Counted from the stretch's first letter, positions 21,153 to 33,964 are shown. The stretch: DNA of 64,000 nucleotides from Ciona intestinalis (GCF_000224145.3 NW_004190406.2:1-64000), one strand, 5' to 3'. A program made the numbers and translations. The notes: generated from the sequence alone by a model not told the origin.

Positions 21153-21611
21153 ATATTGGCTGGATTCAATGCACACGTTGCCCACAGTGGTTTCATACAA
21201 AATGTGTTGGAATGAACACGAGGCAAGCAAAGGTAAATACAACATTCTGTTGCCCTTAAATAAAGTATAACTAACAATGTGGTATCAAAATCACCTAAAC
21301 AAGACTTATGTCCAAGATGAGTCATATGATACAATGCTTATATAACAGCAACTTACACTGTTTCGTGTATGCTTGGCCAATGCTTATTATTCAAGCAAAT
21401 GCTCTTACAGAGCAACTTACACTGTTTCGTGTATGCTTGGCCAATGCTTTAAATTAAGCAAATGCTCCTACAGAGCAACTTACACTGTTTCGTGTATGCT
21501 TGGCCAATGCTTAATATATCATTCTATTTGAATAAGGTGAATATATATGCAAGAGTAGGTTAAACTGTTTTAAAACTGTGCCAATATATATTCACTGAAC
21601 TGCCAAGTGTT

Positions 21612-22119
21612 ATGGAAGCGATCCTGGAGAAGATGGCCTCCTTTGAAGAGATGTTCTTGCAGCTCAAGAACAAGCAAGATAAGTATGAAAGTGGTAATGC
21701 TAATTCTAAAAACAATGATGCTGCTTCTCCTGCTGTCGCTGTTATTACAGGGTCACCAGAACTCAAAGAGATGCGCAAGATGCTTAACGGTCTAGAAACA
21801 TCATTGAAAGACCTAACAGCTCTTGTGAAGAGGACAGACGACCGGCTGGACGATCTAGAACAATATGGACGCCGCAATTGCCTCATCGTTCATGGGAGCT
21901 GGAGAGTACCTGGGGATAGAAATAGTTTTTTACATTATGTTCTAAATATATTTAATAAACTACACCTACCATATACAGTAACCCCGGCAGACATTGATAT
22001 TGCCCATGTCCTGCCAACAAAGAAGGACAGGGTACCTATTATTATTAAATTTGTCCGCAGGATGGTCAGAAACGACGTCTACGGACAGAAAAGAAACCTG
22101 AAAGAACCGGAATGTCGAT
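21612..22119 (+). CDS. LINE ORF1 protein (coiled coil plus RRM-like), truncated by gap
   Basis: The frame opens with MEAILEKMASFEEMFLQLKN. It has a predicted coiled coil through KEMRKMLNGLETSLKDLTAL, then DDRLDDLEQYGRRNCLIVHG, the signature of the RRM-like region in ORF1 proteins of several non-LTR retrotransposon clades. PADIDIAHVLP and VPIIIKFVRRMVRNDVYGQK follow. The frame is intact for 170 residues and then enters 500 N at 22120. ORF1 proteins bind element RNA and assemble the ribonucleoprotein used in retrotransposition. The clade (CR1/RTE-X-like) is a guess, and ORF2 is not visible in this window. A shortened duplicate of the first 44 codons lies at 20688-20818. Confidence 0.75.
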
Positions 22120-22619
22120 NNNNNNNNNNNNNNNNNNNNNNNNNNNNNNNNNNNNNNNNNNNNNNNNNNNNNNNNNNNNNNNNNNNNNNNNNNNNNNNNN
22201 NNNNNNNNNNNNNNNNNNNNNNNNNNNNNNNNNNNNNNNNNNNNNNNNNNNNNNNNNNNNNNNNNNNNNNNNNNNNNNNNNNNNNNNNNNNNNNNNNNNN
22301 NNNNNNNNNNNNNNNNNNNNNNNNNNNNNNNNNNNNNNNNNNNNNNNNNNNNNNNNNNNNNNNNNNNNNNNNNNNNNNNNNNNNNNNNNNNNNNNNNNNN
22401 NNNNNNNNNNNNNNNNNNNNNNNNNNNNNNNNNNNNNNNNNNNNNNNNNNNNNNNNNNNNNNNNNNNNNNNNNNNNNNNNNNNNNNNNNNNNNNNNNNNN
22501 NNNNNNNNNNNNNNNNNNNNNNNNNNNNNNNNNNNNNNNNNNNNNNNNNNNNNNNNNNNNNNNNNNNNNNNNNNNNNNNNNNNNNNNNNNNNNNNNNNNN
22601 NNNNNNNNNNNNNNNNNNN
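22120..22619. other. Assembly gap (500 N)
   Basis: A round-number gap. It begins inside the LINE ORF1 and ends in a G-rich minisatellite, so the ORF2 and 3' end of this LINE are unaccounted for. Confidence 0.99.
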
Positions 22620-22700
22620 ATCGGGGGGAAAGAGCAGGGGGGAAATAGCCGGGGGAAACAGTCGGGGGGAATTAGCCGGGCGGGAAATAGGCGGTTACGA
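22620..22700 (+). repeat. G-rich minisatellite at gap edge
   Basis: Repeats of GGGGGAAATAGCC-type units, each with runs of four to six G (GGGGGGAAAGAGC, GGGGGGAAATAGCC, GGGGGAAACAGTC, GGGGGGAATTAGCC). Spaced G-runs of this kind can form G-quadruplexes and are a common cause of sequencing gaps, which fits its place at the edge of the 500-N gap. Confidence 0.8.
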
Positions 22701-22719
22701 AATGCTAGAATGAAATAAG

Positions 22720-22842
22720 TGCAGAAAAATCACCCAAAAAACAACAACAACTCGACGAAAAAATCTATATGACCACTACCGTGCTCAATAAAATATAGCC
22801 TTTTTTCTATGACAAGGTGTCCCATCTTCCCCTACTGTACTA
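22720..22842 (+). mobile_element. MITE right end and its shared leader
   Basis: 22735-22790 (AACAACTCGACGAAAAA, CTATATGACCACTA, CGTGCTCAATAA) matches 60897-60955 and 62950-63015. GGTGTCCCATCTTCCCCTAC at 22816-22835 is the right terminal inverted repeat of the pogo-type family. No left end is visible because of the gap. Confidence 0.65.
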
Positions 22843-23490
22843 ATTCGTGGTATCCTCCCAAAATCATATATATTTTCAGTTTGGGAATATTCGACAGTAT
22901 GCACTGGGTCCCCGTCTTGTCCCGCTATAATATTGTTGTCTCCTTAAGCATCGCCGTAAATCCGCGCGTTAGTAAATTAATGTTACCCCACACAAACACT
23001 GTCGGGATTGGTGATGTTTTACTGCAAGTTGAAGCTTTTAAAATTGTGCTTCAAGGAATCGGTTTTATTTTAACAAGCAACGTGATATATTCACTTTCTT
23101 TTTGATGTGTATTTTACATGCAAATACATGCGCTCAACATATGTAAAAAAGCAAGCAAAACACAGTACAAAGATGTAGATAGCAAAATCAAATATACATT
23201 GGGATAGATATAAATTCTAATCGAGTCCTATAATACATTTATTTTAAAATAGTCAGGAGCCATAAAAAATACAAACACAATACATAAATAAGTACATTCG
23301 CAATCAGTAGTTTTCGAAGTAAACCTAGAATTAGAGCTTTAACTAAAATGCTAAATATGTTTTATTAAAGAATAATTTGTATCTCTGTACATTGGTAAAT
23401 AACAAAGTTCATGCAAAAAGAGAAAGCAGCAAAATATTATCATTCCTTACACATACTCTTGATAAATGCCATGAACCAAAACAAACAAAT

Positions 23491-26400
23491 TTATCGCCTT
23501 TTCTTGATAAAGGTTTTAGAAACCACACTTGATGGGTTGTAATTGACTCTGGTTTTACGCTTTGTATCGTAATTACGGGTGAGGCAATCAGCCACTTTAC
23601 CACGTGGACCTTGCAGATTAAATTGATATCCAAACTTCAACAAAGTTTTGTTGTTTTCCAAAATTTCGCACATTTCATTTTCCACCTAAAACCAAACATT
23701 ACTTCTTTCACTACCAAACAAAATGAATTTAATGGCAACTTGGCAAAAGCCATTAACGCGCCTGCCTTTCGATGCTCAATAATGCTACTATTGTGATCCT
23801 ATATATTCTTGGGCCTGTCATTCAAAAGCAATTACTCTAACACAGTGTTCACTAATGGGTTGCCCAAGTTGTTGGCCATATGTTACAAAAACACATAAAC
23901 TAAAACAAGTGAGTGTGCAAGAGGTGTAGGAAACAGAACACCTGTGTAATACCGACTGTAGTTTTCCAGCCACACAAAGATAAATAAATTATATTTATTT
24001 AAAGTACCTTGTTTCCAAACTGAGCTCTTTGATTATCAATGCGGAGTTCTTCAAGAACATCATTGTCTTCAAGTGTGGCTAAAATCGCAAGAATGCCATT
24101 TCCAGAAATAAAATTGCTTTCAACATTTAATACTTTTAGTGTTCTGTTTATCTGGAAAACAGGTATTACTATTTTAAAAAATAGTATAATTTTTTCTGCC
24201 AATACCTTTAAAGTGTTGCTCACACTAAATTAAACAAAATTATTGCTTAATCATTTTAACTAAATCTACTTTATAGGCAAGTTAAAGCCCACCATAGTAT
24301 TCAAACAACCACAAACCTTTTTTTAACTTTAATCTCAATATGTTATATATTTTTGTTACCTTTAACATATCAGCTATTGCAAACGCCACAGAATCGTTTG
24401 TACGTGTGCTTGCAAGTGACCATGATGTGACACATGTGTTTACTTTTATTGCTTCGCAATAATCAACAAGAGTATGAATTGGGATATGCTAAAAAGAAGA
24501 ACATGTTTAAGAAGTTTAGAAATTAGTTTCAATAATTTTATGAACTGTTTTCAGACAACTAAACTTTATGGCTGGTTCCCGTTTAAAAAATTTTATGTTG
24601 TGTAAAATTTAGAAACATTTTTCATACAGGGTATGTTTACGTAATATAAAAACATTTGTGAAAATTAAAAACTATATTAAAAGGCTTAAAGAGTCCGGAC
24701 CACACTCATACAAGTTGGTTTTAAATGAAAATTTACACTTAATAAATACTATCTGTGGTAATTTTTTGTAAAAAAAATATTTAGTTTGGCTAAAAAAACG
24801 TTTTAAAAAGTACCAAAAATCTGCCTATTGTTGCGTCACTCGTGGGCACTATGACGTAAATTACGTCACGATCTTTTCTAATCGATCAGCTGATTTAGGC
24901 TTTACTAGCAGAAAATGAATTTATGTTTGCAGCAAAACAGAGTGTACCGTCGACATAGTGTTTTCTGTTACTTTTAAATTAAGAAATATGCGTAGGTATT
25001 GCCGTGGCCTGATTTTAGTTTAAAATTAATGTGTGTTGTTTTGTTTGTAAGTGTATTACAGTATTAGACTATTTAAATTTGTCATTTTAACATTAATGTA
25101 AAAGTGTGTGATGTATAGTCAGATAGAAGTATTTCATCTGATGAAGTGACATAAGTAAGATCCTCGTCCACTAGCAATAGGCATTGAGCCTTTCCAGCTT
25201 GAACCTGTACTTCCAGCAAGTGTTGGGGAAGTAGACAGGCCAAGTTTGCCTACCATGGAAAGCAAGTGAAGCTGAGAAAATCAAAAATACAATTTGGTTG
25301 ATTGACCAAGAATAGCATTCATTAAAAAAGTGTGACATTTAATAAGTCTGTTGGTTAGTGTTGCACTGTCTTTTTCCCCGAATTTGTTGAAATTTGTGTA
25401 AACACATATGTGTTGAGACCCAAGCATGGAATACAAATTTAGCGAAATCAATTTACACCAATATAGTATTTATTGGTAGCCTTCATACCAAGAAGTTGGT
25501 CAATCACATGTTTATGATGCTTATTTTGTTTAAGCAGTATCGCTTCACAGCTGATCAGAACTTTGTTCGATAGGTACGGGAATGACTGGAAAAGGAAAAC
25601 ATAAAGGTTCAACAGTATTGATCAAAAGTATGTAAGCGAACAACATTATAGTGACAGTTCAACAACATTTGCAAGAATATTTCATCATTCAGTTTTGAAT
25701 GGTCTTGTTTCATACCAAATGTGAGTCATGCAAGAGTTATGTTGTTTTCATTCAACATTTCTAAAAATACACATTTAAGTATTGGATTATTTTCATTGTT
25801 TTGAATAAAGAACGCTTGTACCAGATGGTGGATTTGTTTCTTCTGTGTTCTTCTGCGCTCTGCAAACAAATGATGCTTACTTGATCCGAACCAGTTTCCT
25901 CGCATATCCTAATGTAAACATATCATAGTAAAACCATCTGAAGTAAAATGTGCACTACAAATATAAGATGACCAGCATACCAATGTAATGTTGCTTGCTT
26001 TTTTTTATGCCCCACTCTTCCTTTTGAAAATGAAAACACACACACCTATATATATATATATATATACTTATTATCGCTTTAGTCATTCTTGTCTTTCTAT
26101 TTTAAACACAGCACCAATCAGGCATGATTACTCGGCTTGATAAACTCCCATAAGATATCTTTAAATACAGATATAAATATAGTCTATGTCATATTGGGAA
26201 AAAACGAAAAGAATTTAAAATCTGAACCCTGGAAAGTCACGAAAACTTATTCTCCACTAAGCTTAATAAGCTATTTTATGTGGTTATACACTGATCCCCA
26301 GGAAATAACTCGCAATAAATTGCTGAAGCCATTTAAGTATTGTTAATACCTTAAAAACGTTTTGATTTGCTTATCTATCAAAACTGCACCAATAAACGGT

Positions 26401-29400
26401 AAACCGCTGATAGGCCGGGTTTTGCCTGTAAATGAAATATTGTATTGTGACGTCACAGTGCCCGCGAGTGACGTTTTTTACAACTTTGAAATTTGATTTT
26501 TTAAACATTTATTTCTTTTTAATTAAAGCGAATTTTCACAAACTAGCTGTACATTTAGCATCAGTAGACATAAAACTTTACTCTTATGCAAAAAAACTGC
26601 GCAACCATGAGAACGGGGGCCGGACTCTTTAAGACTTGGTAAATTTAAGTTGACACACCTTGATGTTATTGAGGTTTACAGCTGTCAATGACTTGTCATT
26701 GTCCCTGATTCGTGAAAGAGTTTCCTCAACATCTGTTGGATTGGGTGGTTCACTTAAAGCTGTGACCTATATTAGATATTTATGTAAAAGAAATAAGTTT
26801 ATCTAAATGATTCACCACTTCATTAACCTACATAGAATAGAGGTCACAAATTACCTTCATTTCACATTTTGTGGTGCTTGTATACCCTGTCTTGTTAACT
26901 ATTTTTGTTTCCATCAATGAACTGTAGAATTGATCTGTGTTCATCATTGTATGCATTCCCAATATTGCTGTAAATTTAATCAAGATTAACTTACATGACA
27001 GAATAAGAGTAATAGATACATTTCCCACTTTCTAGTAACATTTAAAACATGTGGAGCTTAACTACTTGAATCACTCAAACAGTTACAGAACACATTACGG
27101 CATTGTGACTAAATTTGTGTAAACTTGTTACTGGACTTGCCTTTAAAAATTGGATGCTTATGTTACTGAGACTTCTTGTCCAAGTTATTAATGAAAATGA
27201 GGTTGTAAAAACCTTAGCAATGTAAACTTAGTTTATTCTGGTAAAAATCAAACCAGAACCTAAATATTGGAAACAGTTCTTTAATGACATCATTAAGAAA
27301 ATTACTACAAACATCAGAACAAAACCTTACTTTTTTCAAGCAACAAATATGTGATAGATTGCTTCCAATTAACTTAAACACCTATTTTGCTAGAGATTAA
27401 TATGTACAATGTACCAAGAGGTAAAAAAAAGAAAACTTACAAAAACTATCATTTTTCGGGAATTTCCTTGACCATATATTATTACAGGTAAAGCCAGACA
27501 TACACAAAGTTTGTAACCCTTTGTTTTTTAAAAAAAATGTATATATGGGCTCATGGTATGTTTGAGAATTATTTTGAAGTTGAAGACTTGTGTGTGTGTG
27601 GTCTAAACAAGGACCAAGGTTACTTTAAAGTAAAAGAATCGGTAAAAAATCAGTTTCACAAATGTAAAGAAATTATTTTGAGCACTCTTATGGGAGGCTT
27701 TAAAGCACAATAAATGAATGACCAAAGTCCGAAAATATGGGCTAGTATTGGACTAATACTCGCCAATCCTGGTTTTTAAATTGTGCAGATTGTGTTTAAA
27801 CGCTCTTGTTTTAAAGCTTTGGTGTTAATTTAATAATATTAATATATACTGGAAAGGGGCAATCATTAAGTACATTGAACACAAATGAACAAACAATGTT
27901 ATTACCCTAACCTATATCAATGCATTCATTTAACTATCTTTTCTTATCAATATATTGCAGTTTAAAACCTAACATCTCCATTTGTGGCTAATACAGCACA
28001 AAAATATCCGAGTGCCCATGAATAGCCAGTATAAATGTATAAACAATTGAATATCTTACAAACACGTCTTAAAATACACTTAAGATCAACAGCAGTGGTA
28101 GTGCAATGATCAGTCTATTTCTTAAATAAAACCTAATATCATGATTCGTGACACCCATCAAATAAGCCATAAAAAATATGTTTATACTTATGCCGGCATA
28201 AGCTTTTACCTTTTAAAACTTACGAGTAACTTTTTAGTTAGAAGCTTATGAATACCTCATATTGGTTTTAAATATAAAATAACAACCATGTTTCAGCATT
28301 ACAACTACTGTCTAACATTGCTTAAAGAATTTTTGTCTGATCATTATGAATTGTATACATACCACATACCAGCAATATCTGTTAGCTCAGCCTCAGTTGC
28401 ACTGTTTAAGCATTCTTCAAGTTCTGGATCAAGGTGCGACGGTGGAAGCGACTTTTCAGAAGCTTCAGTTTTTTCAAACACTTTTCCTCTTTTTATCCCA
28501 GCTTCATATGGAACTAAATCTTCTTTATCTTCAACGTTTTTGGCCTAAAACAAGTTATAGTCAAGTGGGGTAATAAAAACAGAAAACATAAATTTTCAAT
28601 TTTTTCTCCAAGTAAATTTTTTTTAGTCAGGAGGAACAATATTCATGACACCATAATGACCAGAAAAGATTGAAGGATTTCTATGTTTATTAAAAATTTA
28701 CTTAAAATTTTGTGCTGTTGATTTTACCCTGTCTTTGGAGTAAAAAAAACAATTGTGGAGCAATAAAAAACAATTGTTTTAAAATCAACTTAACTTTATA
28801 AAAAGAAGAAAACAATTACCAATAAAATACAAGGAAATAATACAAATATTATTTATATAGCTTAGGTATTATGTAGTCTATGCTTTTTAAGACACCTCAA
28901 TCAATTTTATCACAAAGTTAATAGCCTACTCATTGGGGTCAACAAAAACAATTGGACAATCTTAAAGTAAAAAAAAGAAAAAAAGGGTATGAAATGTTCT
29001 TAAATTTAAAATTAAAATATACCAGCAGCAAGGTATTTAAATATGTAGCAAATAACTGCATTTATATTAAGTTTAACTCGAAAGGCCTTCTCACAAGAAG
29101 TTTAGCAAACCCCATAAAAAGAATTTTTGGTCAATTTTTTGTTTGGTTTAGTAATTTGTGTGTTTACCGAAAAAACAATTACAACTAATAATAAAAGTTG
29201 GGATAAAAAAATAAATGTCTATTTTACCCACAAAAGCTAGAGGGGGGGTTGTTCTTTCTTACCCCAAGTACCCCATTGTTTTTATGACCCCACTTGACTA
29301 TACATATTATTTTTTTGTTTACAAATTAGTAAAAAGCAAATTAAAACAACAAAAATAATGTATGCATCACATGCACATCTATACCTCTTCTTCAATGTAA

Positions 29401-32400
29401 GTAATCAACTTTTCCCGATCTAATGGCCCTGTTGGATCTTTTTTCGTTTGATCTTTTTGACGAAATCCTGCTGGTAGCAACTGATTCTACAAATAGAAAG
29501 TATTTGGCAAGGTTAAGAATAGAAGGCGAAATCAGGTTAATCTTATTGCAACTACAGATGCAAGCAATACAATAAATAAATTTACTCTACCCAAAGAAAG
29601 GCAGCAGGGGTTCTAACAAAAAAATGAAAATGGGGTTTCAAATGCACCAGGAGGTAGCAAAAATCTTTTTTATTTAAACATAGAAATTGGCTATTGAAGA
29701 ATTAGCGTTTGCAATTGTCAGTGTGATAAAAACAGATGTAAATAGCCCCGCAGCCAAGCAATGGTTCACCATATCTCTTATTACAAGAAAATAAATCCAA
29801 AATAATAGTTACAATAAATGTTACTTGTGTTATATTTAGAAAGAAGCATAGGCGTCAAAACATTAAGCATTCTGACGAAAAACCTGGGTGGCGAGAGAGC
29901 ACTTATGTTTTAGGTTATGACGTCATACGATAGTGATACGTAACTGTCTAGAAACCGCATTTATACTGACGCGAGGCTGCGATGGCCCGTAAGAAGGCAT
30001 TACAATTCGGCTAAACAAACAATAACCCCGTTAAACAGGCGATGTTACTGCATACCTAACATAAGCGCGTTACATAATGAAGTAAACAAGCGCATAAGAT
30101 TAGCGTATTTTATAAAATAAACCAGTCAGAAAGGTAGTTTGCGCCGGCCCGGGTTTTGGCGGCTATGGAAAGAAGTAGCCTAGTTAAGCAAAAATGAAAG
30201 ATTGTAGAAACACCCCTTTATCAGTGATAATGTCACCCCCATTGGTAAAAAAAAAACGCCCACAGGTCCAGAGCTGCGATTGGACTGACACTTAGTCCAA
30301 TTTCAGTTATTTACATTTTCTTGTCACAGGATAATTGTTAAGTTTAGCGATGTGTCAGTGTCGCGAAACAGAGATTCGCCACACCTGGACACGCCTTCCT
30401 ATACTTTGGTAACATATTAAAAAATAGATGTCCGGCGCCTTGGCATAGTGGTTAGCGCGCCTGCCTGTAACCCAGAAGTAATGGGTTCTCAACGCTGCTC
30501 CATTGTGGGCGTATCGTTTGTAGTTGATTTAAATTTTGTTCGGCAACGATCGTTTGTAGTTGATTTAAATCGAAATTCTATGACCTAAAATCAACTACAA
30601 TACGACTGCTTTTAATAAATGTGACTGATTGGAGATTGCGCAAGTTGTTGCAATCTTTATCTATATTATCGTACGCGTACCTACATTCTAACGAAAGGAT
30701 CAATCGTTTACCGAGCCAGACTACAGGAACGGTAAATCAACAAAGGAAATGCGACAAAATTTACCAACGGGCAATTTGATTAATTTGATATTTTATTGGT
30801 CATTTTGACATCGTCAAGCAGCTTAGACAAAAAATTGGATAATATGTGATCGTAGAAAATTGGTTTGTTACAAAGTGCCAATGTTACGGGAAGATTACCC
30901 GCTGTTATGACTAGGGATGTGCCGAGCCGAGCCCGAACTCAAAAGCTCATGCCCAAGCATCTCCTTTTTTGACGCTTGGCTGAAATCTGGGCCGAGCGCC
31001 AAGCCTTATGCTACTGCTATAATATTGCATTCGAGAGCGAAAAAATGTTAAAAATAAAAAAAAGTGAAGCTACTAAGAGATAACGAGAAGAGTCAGCGTA
31101 GCTTTCTCTTTAATTATTTTTATTCGTTGTGAATTTGCTCTCTCGTGCCAAAACACGCGTTGCATTCAATATTACTTTCTTTCGCTAGGAATTGGAACAT
31201 GTTTTATTTAATTGTTACGTCACTGGTCATATAACAACATAACTATTAATTATGACGTTTCATAATATAATAATCGGGAGGAATGTGCCCACTTCTAACC
31301 AACCACGAGATCAAAACATCGTGTATGAGCGTCACAATTTTACGCTCTGCGCCAGAGTAGGAAATAAAGGAAGACGCGTGCGGTAGCATACTTTCCACAC
31401 GTAACAAGGGAAGCAATCGTTGTAAATTTATTCTCGTGAAAAATGCCATAATAAAACTCTGGTTTTCGTGGGATGCCATCAAACAAAGTTTTTTGGCTTC
31501 TGTCCAAGCCCGACCAGGACGATACTTTGTAATATCATATTACAATCTCTGTTGGTTCTAATTTTCTGATAGCGTCGCTCCTAGCTCTTATATTTGCATT
31601 AATTAAAATTCACATCATTGCGATTTACCTGCATTTAAACTAATCATCAGAAACAAAAATTATACACAAACTACAGATCGTATGGAAACTGTCACCGCCA
31701 TGTTCTTGAGCTGGCTGGAGATAAAAACTTAATACGAAGTATTTTCACATAAAGGTATTTAAAATACACTAAATGACCATGATCATAAACTTTGTACCTT
31801 ACCCTTTCGTGGATGATGCGGACATTTAGTAAATGAATGAGCCTGACATTTAGTAGAAAGCAACGAAATTGGAGTATTTTTCACGCCAGGAAACTTGGAG
31901 GTTCATTTAACCTTTGTCACATCAAAGCGCTTCGCATTGCTGTGTATAAACAAGAGCTTTTCAGCATTCCGTGGTAACAGTTTGTTACGTTTATCCTCGT
32001 AAACCATGCCTGTCTCACTGAACATTCTTTCGCTATACACTGATGATGCAGGGGCACAAAGATATTTTTTGCCTCTAAAAGAAGAAGAGGAAATGTTGCT
32101 GCATTACTTTGCCACCAAGTGTGAGGATCGTCTCTTCTTTGTATTACAGATAAGGTTAGGTACGATCCAAGTTCGGAAATGATTTCAGTGAGCTGGGCTT
32201 ATGTTGGGCTATGAGATGAGGTAAACATTTGGCACCTTCGCCCTCAAGGATAATTTCAGTAAAACACAACCAATAGTCCGTGTTAGATGAATTCAAAGTG
32301 CTTGGACTTCCTTCAACCGATGAATGTTCTGTTTGGTTTCCAGAATCGCCTGCACTGTTTAGAATTTAAGCCTCTTCAATCAGTAGAATCTTTGTACTTC

Positions 32401-33767
32401 TCTGTTTCTTCTTCCCCAAAAATGCAGTTTTAAATCTGGAATCGATTAGACTGGAAATCAGCATATTTTTATCTTTTAAGATTGATGCGTTTGCATCCAT
32501 AAATCTTTTTTTACCTTCTGTTCTTTGGTAGTTTGCACACCAGAATATTGCCCTGGTTTTGACAAGTAACGTTGCAGTGAAATTACGATGGGAATTACTA
32601 GGGATGTTCTGAAGTTGTAAAAGCTCGGGTTCGCCGAGCTTCAACGAAAAGCTCGACACAAGCCCGAGCACCATCCTATGACGTCATTAAGGAGAAAGGC
32701 GTACGAGAATGCGTTCGTATTCAGTCGAAAAGCGTTGCTAGTCAAAATACTACAGAACACTTGGTTTGCCGTTAAAGAGACGTCTTGTTTCGTAGTTTTC
32801 AATAAAAAATATTTAATTAAAAAGTATTTATAACTGTTGCGGCCAGTGGTGCAACCAGCGCGTTCAAAAAGGCCAAAAGGGTCTGTCATACAGATAAAAA
32901 ACATCGTTATCTCTGACGCGATATAAACGGTTTAGATATTTGTCTTGCACGCACTGTCTTGCACGCGGTTAATTAAGACTAATATTACATTGTTTATACT
33001 AAATTAGAAACGTCTTTTTAATAAATGAAACATTGGTGTAGGTTTTACACTTTTACTCATGTCCATCGTGGATAATCTAACGAATATTTACGTCAGAATA
33101 CCTTTGATAAACCATTACAATTGTCATATCACATTACAATTGTCATGTTTTCCAACAATCTCGTTTTATTCGCTTTCATACGATCTGTAGTTTGTGTATA
33201 AATTTTGTTTCTGATAATTTGTTTAAATGTAGGCAAATGGCCATAATAGCGATTGACCACTTGATTATTTTGACTGCAGAAGCTTGAAAACAGGTTGCAT
33301 ATTTGCAATCAAAAACAGATTTGTTAAGTACCACACGGTCAACGCATGCTGAAATTTCCATTTTCTTATTGTCACGTCGTTAATGTTATCAGTTTTTTTA
33401 GCAGAAATGTATATTTTTATAAAAACATTACAAAAATAATAATAAATTTACTAAAATTACATATTTTTTGTTAATTCGTATACGGAGTAAGCTTCCATGC
33501 TATTATATTTCGTGCGTGGTACTGAGTGCAACAGTAACAACAAAAACATTACAACCTTTTTTAATTTAAAAGAATAAAAGAAAAAACAGTAAATTAATTT
33601 TTAAATAACAAACCATTTTATAATATACCTACATCAGGGTCTAAATCTTCTAATTCCAAAGTCAACTGTTCAATTTCATCCTCAGTTAAATCCTTTAAAA
33701 TTTCATCCTCGTTAATATTCAGATACTTTTCTTGTTCTTGCTTTATAAACTCATAAACTTCAGCCAT
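23491..33767 (-). CDS. tmod: Tropomodulin, 8 coding exons
   Basis: Tropomodulin caps the pointed ends of actin filaments, using tropomyosin-binding and leucine-rich-repeat regions. Coding exons, high to low: 33633-33767, 29385-29486, 28370-28544, 26855-26967, 26659-26766, 24360-24488, 24008-24151 and 23491-23685. All have AG/GT borders and join without a frame break to 366 codons, normal for the family (about 350-360). Diagnostic segments: [20 protein letters not shown] and LDPD in exon 1, [20 protein letters not shown] in exon 2, LDPELEE in exon 3, AILGMHTMM in exon 4, [16 protein letters not shown] in exon 5, [20 protein letters not shown] in exon 7 (LRR core), and [14 protein letters not shown] in exon 8. 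The C-terminus ends KTFIKKRR. Start: the first Met, preceded by no in-frame alternative. Introns hold a hAT relic, SINEs and a 1.95-kb inverted-repeat element. Whether it is tropomodulin or a short leiomodin-like paralogue is settled by length: leiomodins are longer and carry a WH2 domain, absent here. Confidence 0.95.
23733..23985 (+). mobile_element. Diverged tRNA-derived SINE in tropomodulin intron 7
   Basis: TTAACGCGCCTGCC at 23751, GCAATTACTCTAACACAGTG, TCACTAATGGGTTGCCCAA and the terminal GTAGTTTTCCAGCCAC match the SINE at 11974-12258 in order, with many substitutions and a damaged B box. It is antisense to the host gene and lies between exons 7 and 8. Confidence 0.7.
24685..26633. mobile_element. 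1.95-kb element with inverted termini in tropomodulin intron 5
   Basis: The left end is CTTAAAGAGTCCGGACC and the right end is its inverse, CCGGACTCTTTAAG, giving 14 perfect terminal inverted bases. Subterminal sequence is also mirrored: GCGTCACTCGTGGGCACTAT near 24833-24852, against CAGTGCCCGCGAGTGACG near 26457-26474. No transposase is visible inside, so it is a non-autonomous DNA transposon of unknown superfamily. A (TA)n microsatellite lies inside near 26047-26066. Confidence 0.7.
30431..30514 (+). mobile_element. 3'-truncated SINE head in tropomodulin intron 1
   Basis: GTCCGGCGCCTTGGCATAGT and GGTTAGCGCGCCTGCCTGTA give the tRNA-like head of the SINE family. The sequence breaks after GTGGGCGTATCG into unrelated DNA with two copies of GTTTGTAGTTGATTTAAAT (30520-30570) and an inverted partner near 30580. 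Confidence 0.75.
30910..31000 (+). mobile_element. hAT-like terminal sequence
   Basis: TAGGGATGTGCCGAGCCGAG at 30914-30933 looks like the terminus of hAT elements with BED-type transposases. It lies 1 kb downstream (in coding sense) of the hAT transposase relic. The expected inverted partner was not found; a second TAGGGATGT at 32599 is in direct, not inverted, orientation. Confidence 0.45.
31903..32674 (-). pseudogene. hAT transposase C-terminal relic in tropomodulin intron 1
   Basis: On the minus strand 32674-32366 encodes [15 protein letters not shown] followed by KILLIEEA. After frame breaks, 32170-31903 encodes [19 protein letters not shown] and then, one frame over, the hAT dimerisation signature [17 protein letters not shown] and [17 protein letters not shown]. 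The order and spacing are those of the C-terminal third of hAT (Ac-like, ZBED-type) transposases. It is broken by stops and at least two frameshifts and is in the same orientation as tropomodulin. Confidence 0.8.
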
Positions 33768-33964
33768 TTTAAACTGTCGGTACTGCTACACTAAAGACAA
33801 ACTTGTTTTAAATACTTTACTAAATATAAATACATTTTATATTAAAACGACCCTACGTATGACCTGCTCCCTTGGGTAAATACTAAAACATGCAAGCTGC
33901 GCATAATTTATTTTTATTATTAACCCTCAGGCATATTCTGTTGTATATTTATCTGGTCCTAGGT

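Noticed and set aside
10494..22840. Left (10494) and right (22816-22835) pogo-type ends as one 12-kb transposon carrying the MULE genes
   Set aside because: Two gaps, a SINE, a LINE and allelic duplications lie between. Orphan ends of this family are frequent in the window, so pairing them is not justified.
30914..32607. TAGGGATGT at both positions as the two ends of one hAT element
   Set aside because: The two copies are in direct orientation, whereas hAT ends must be inverted.
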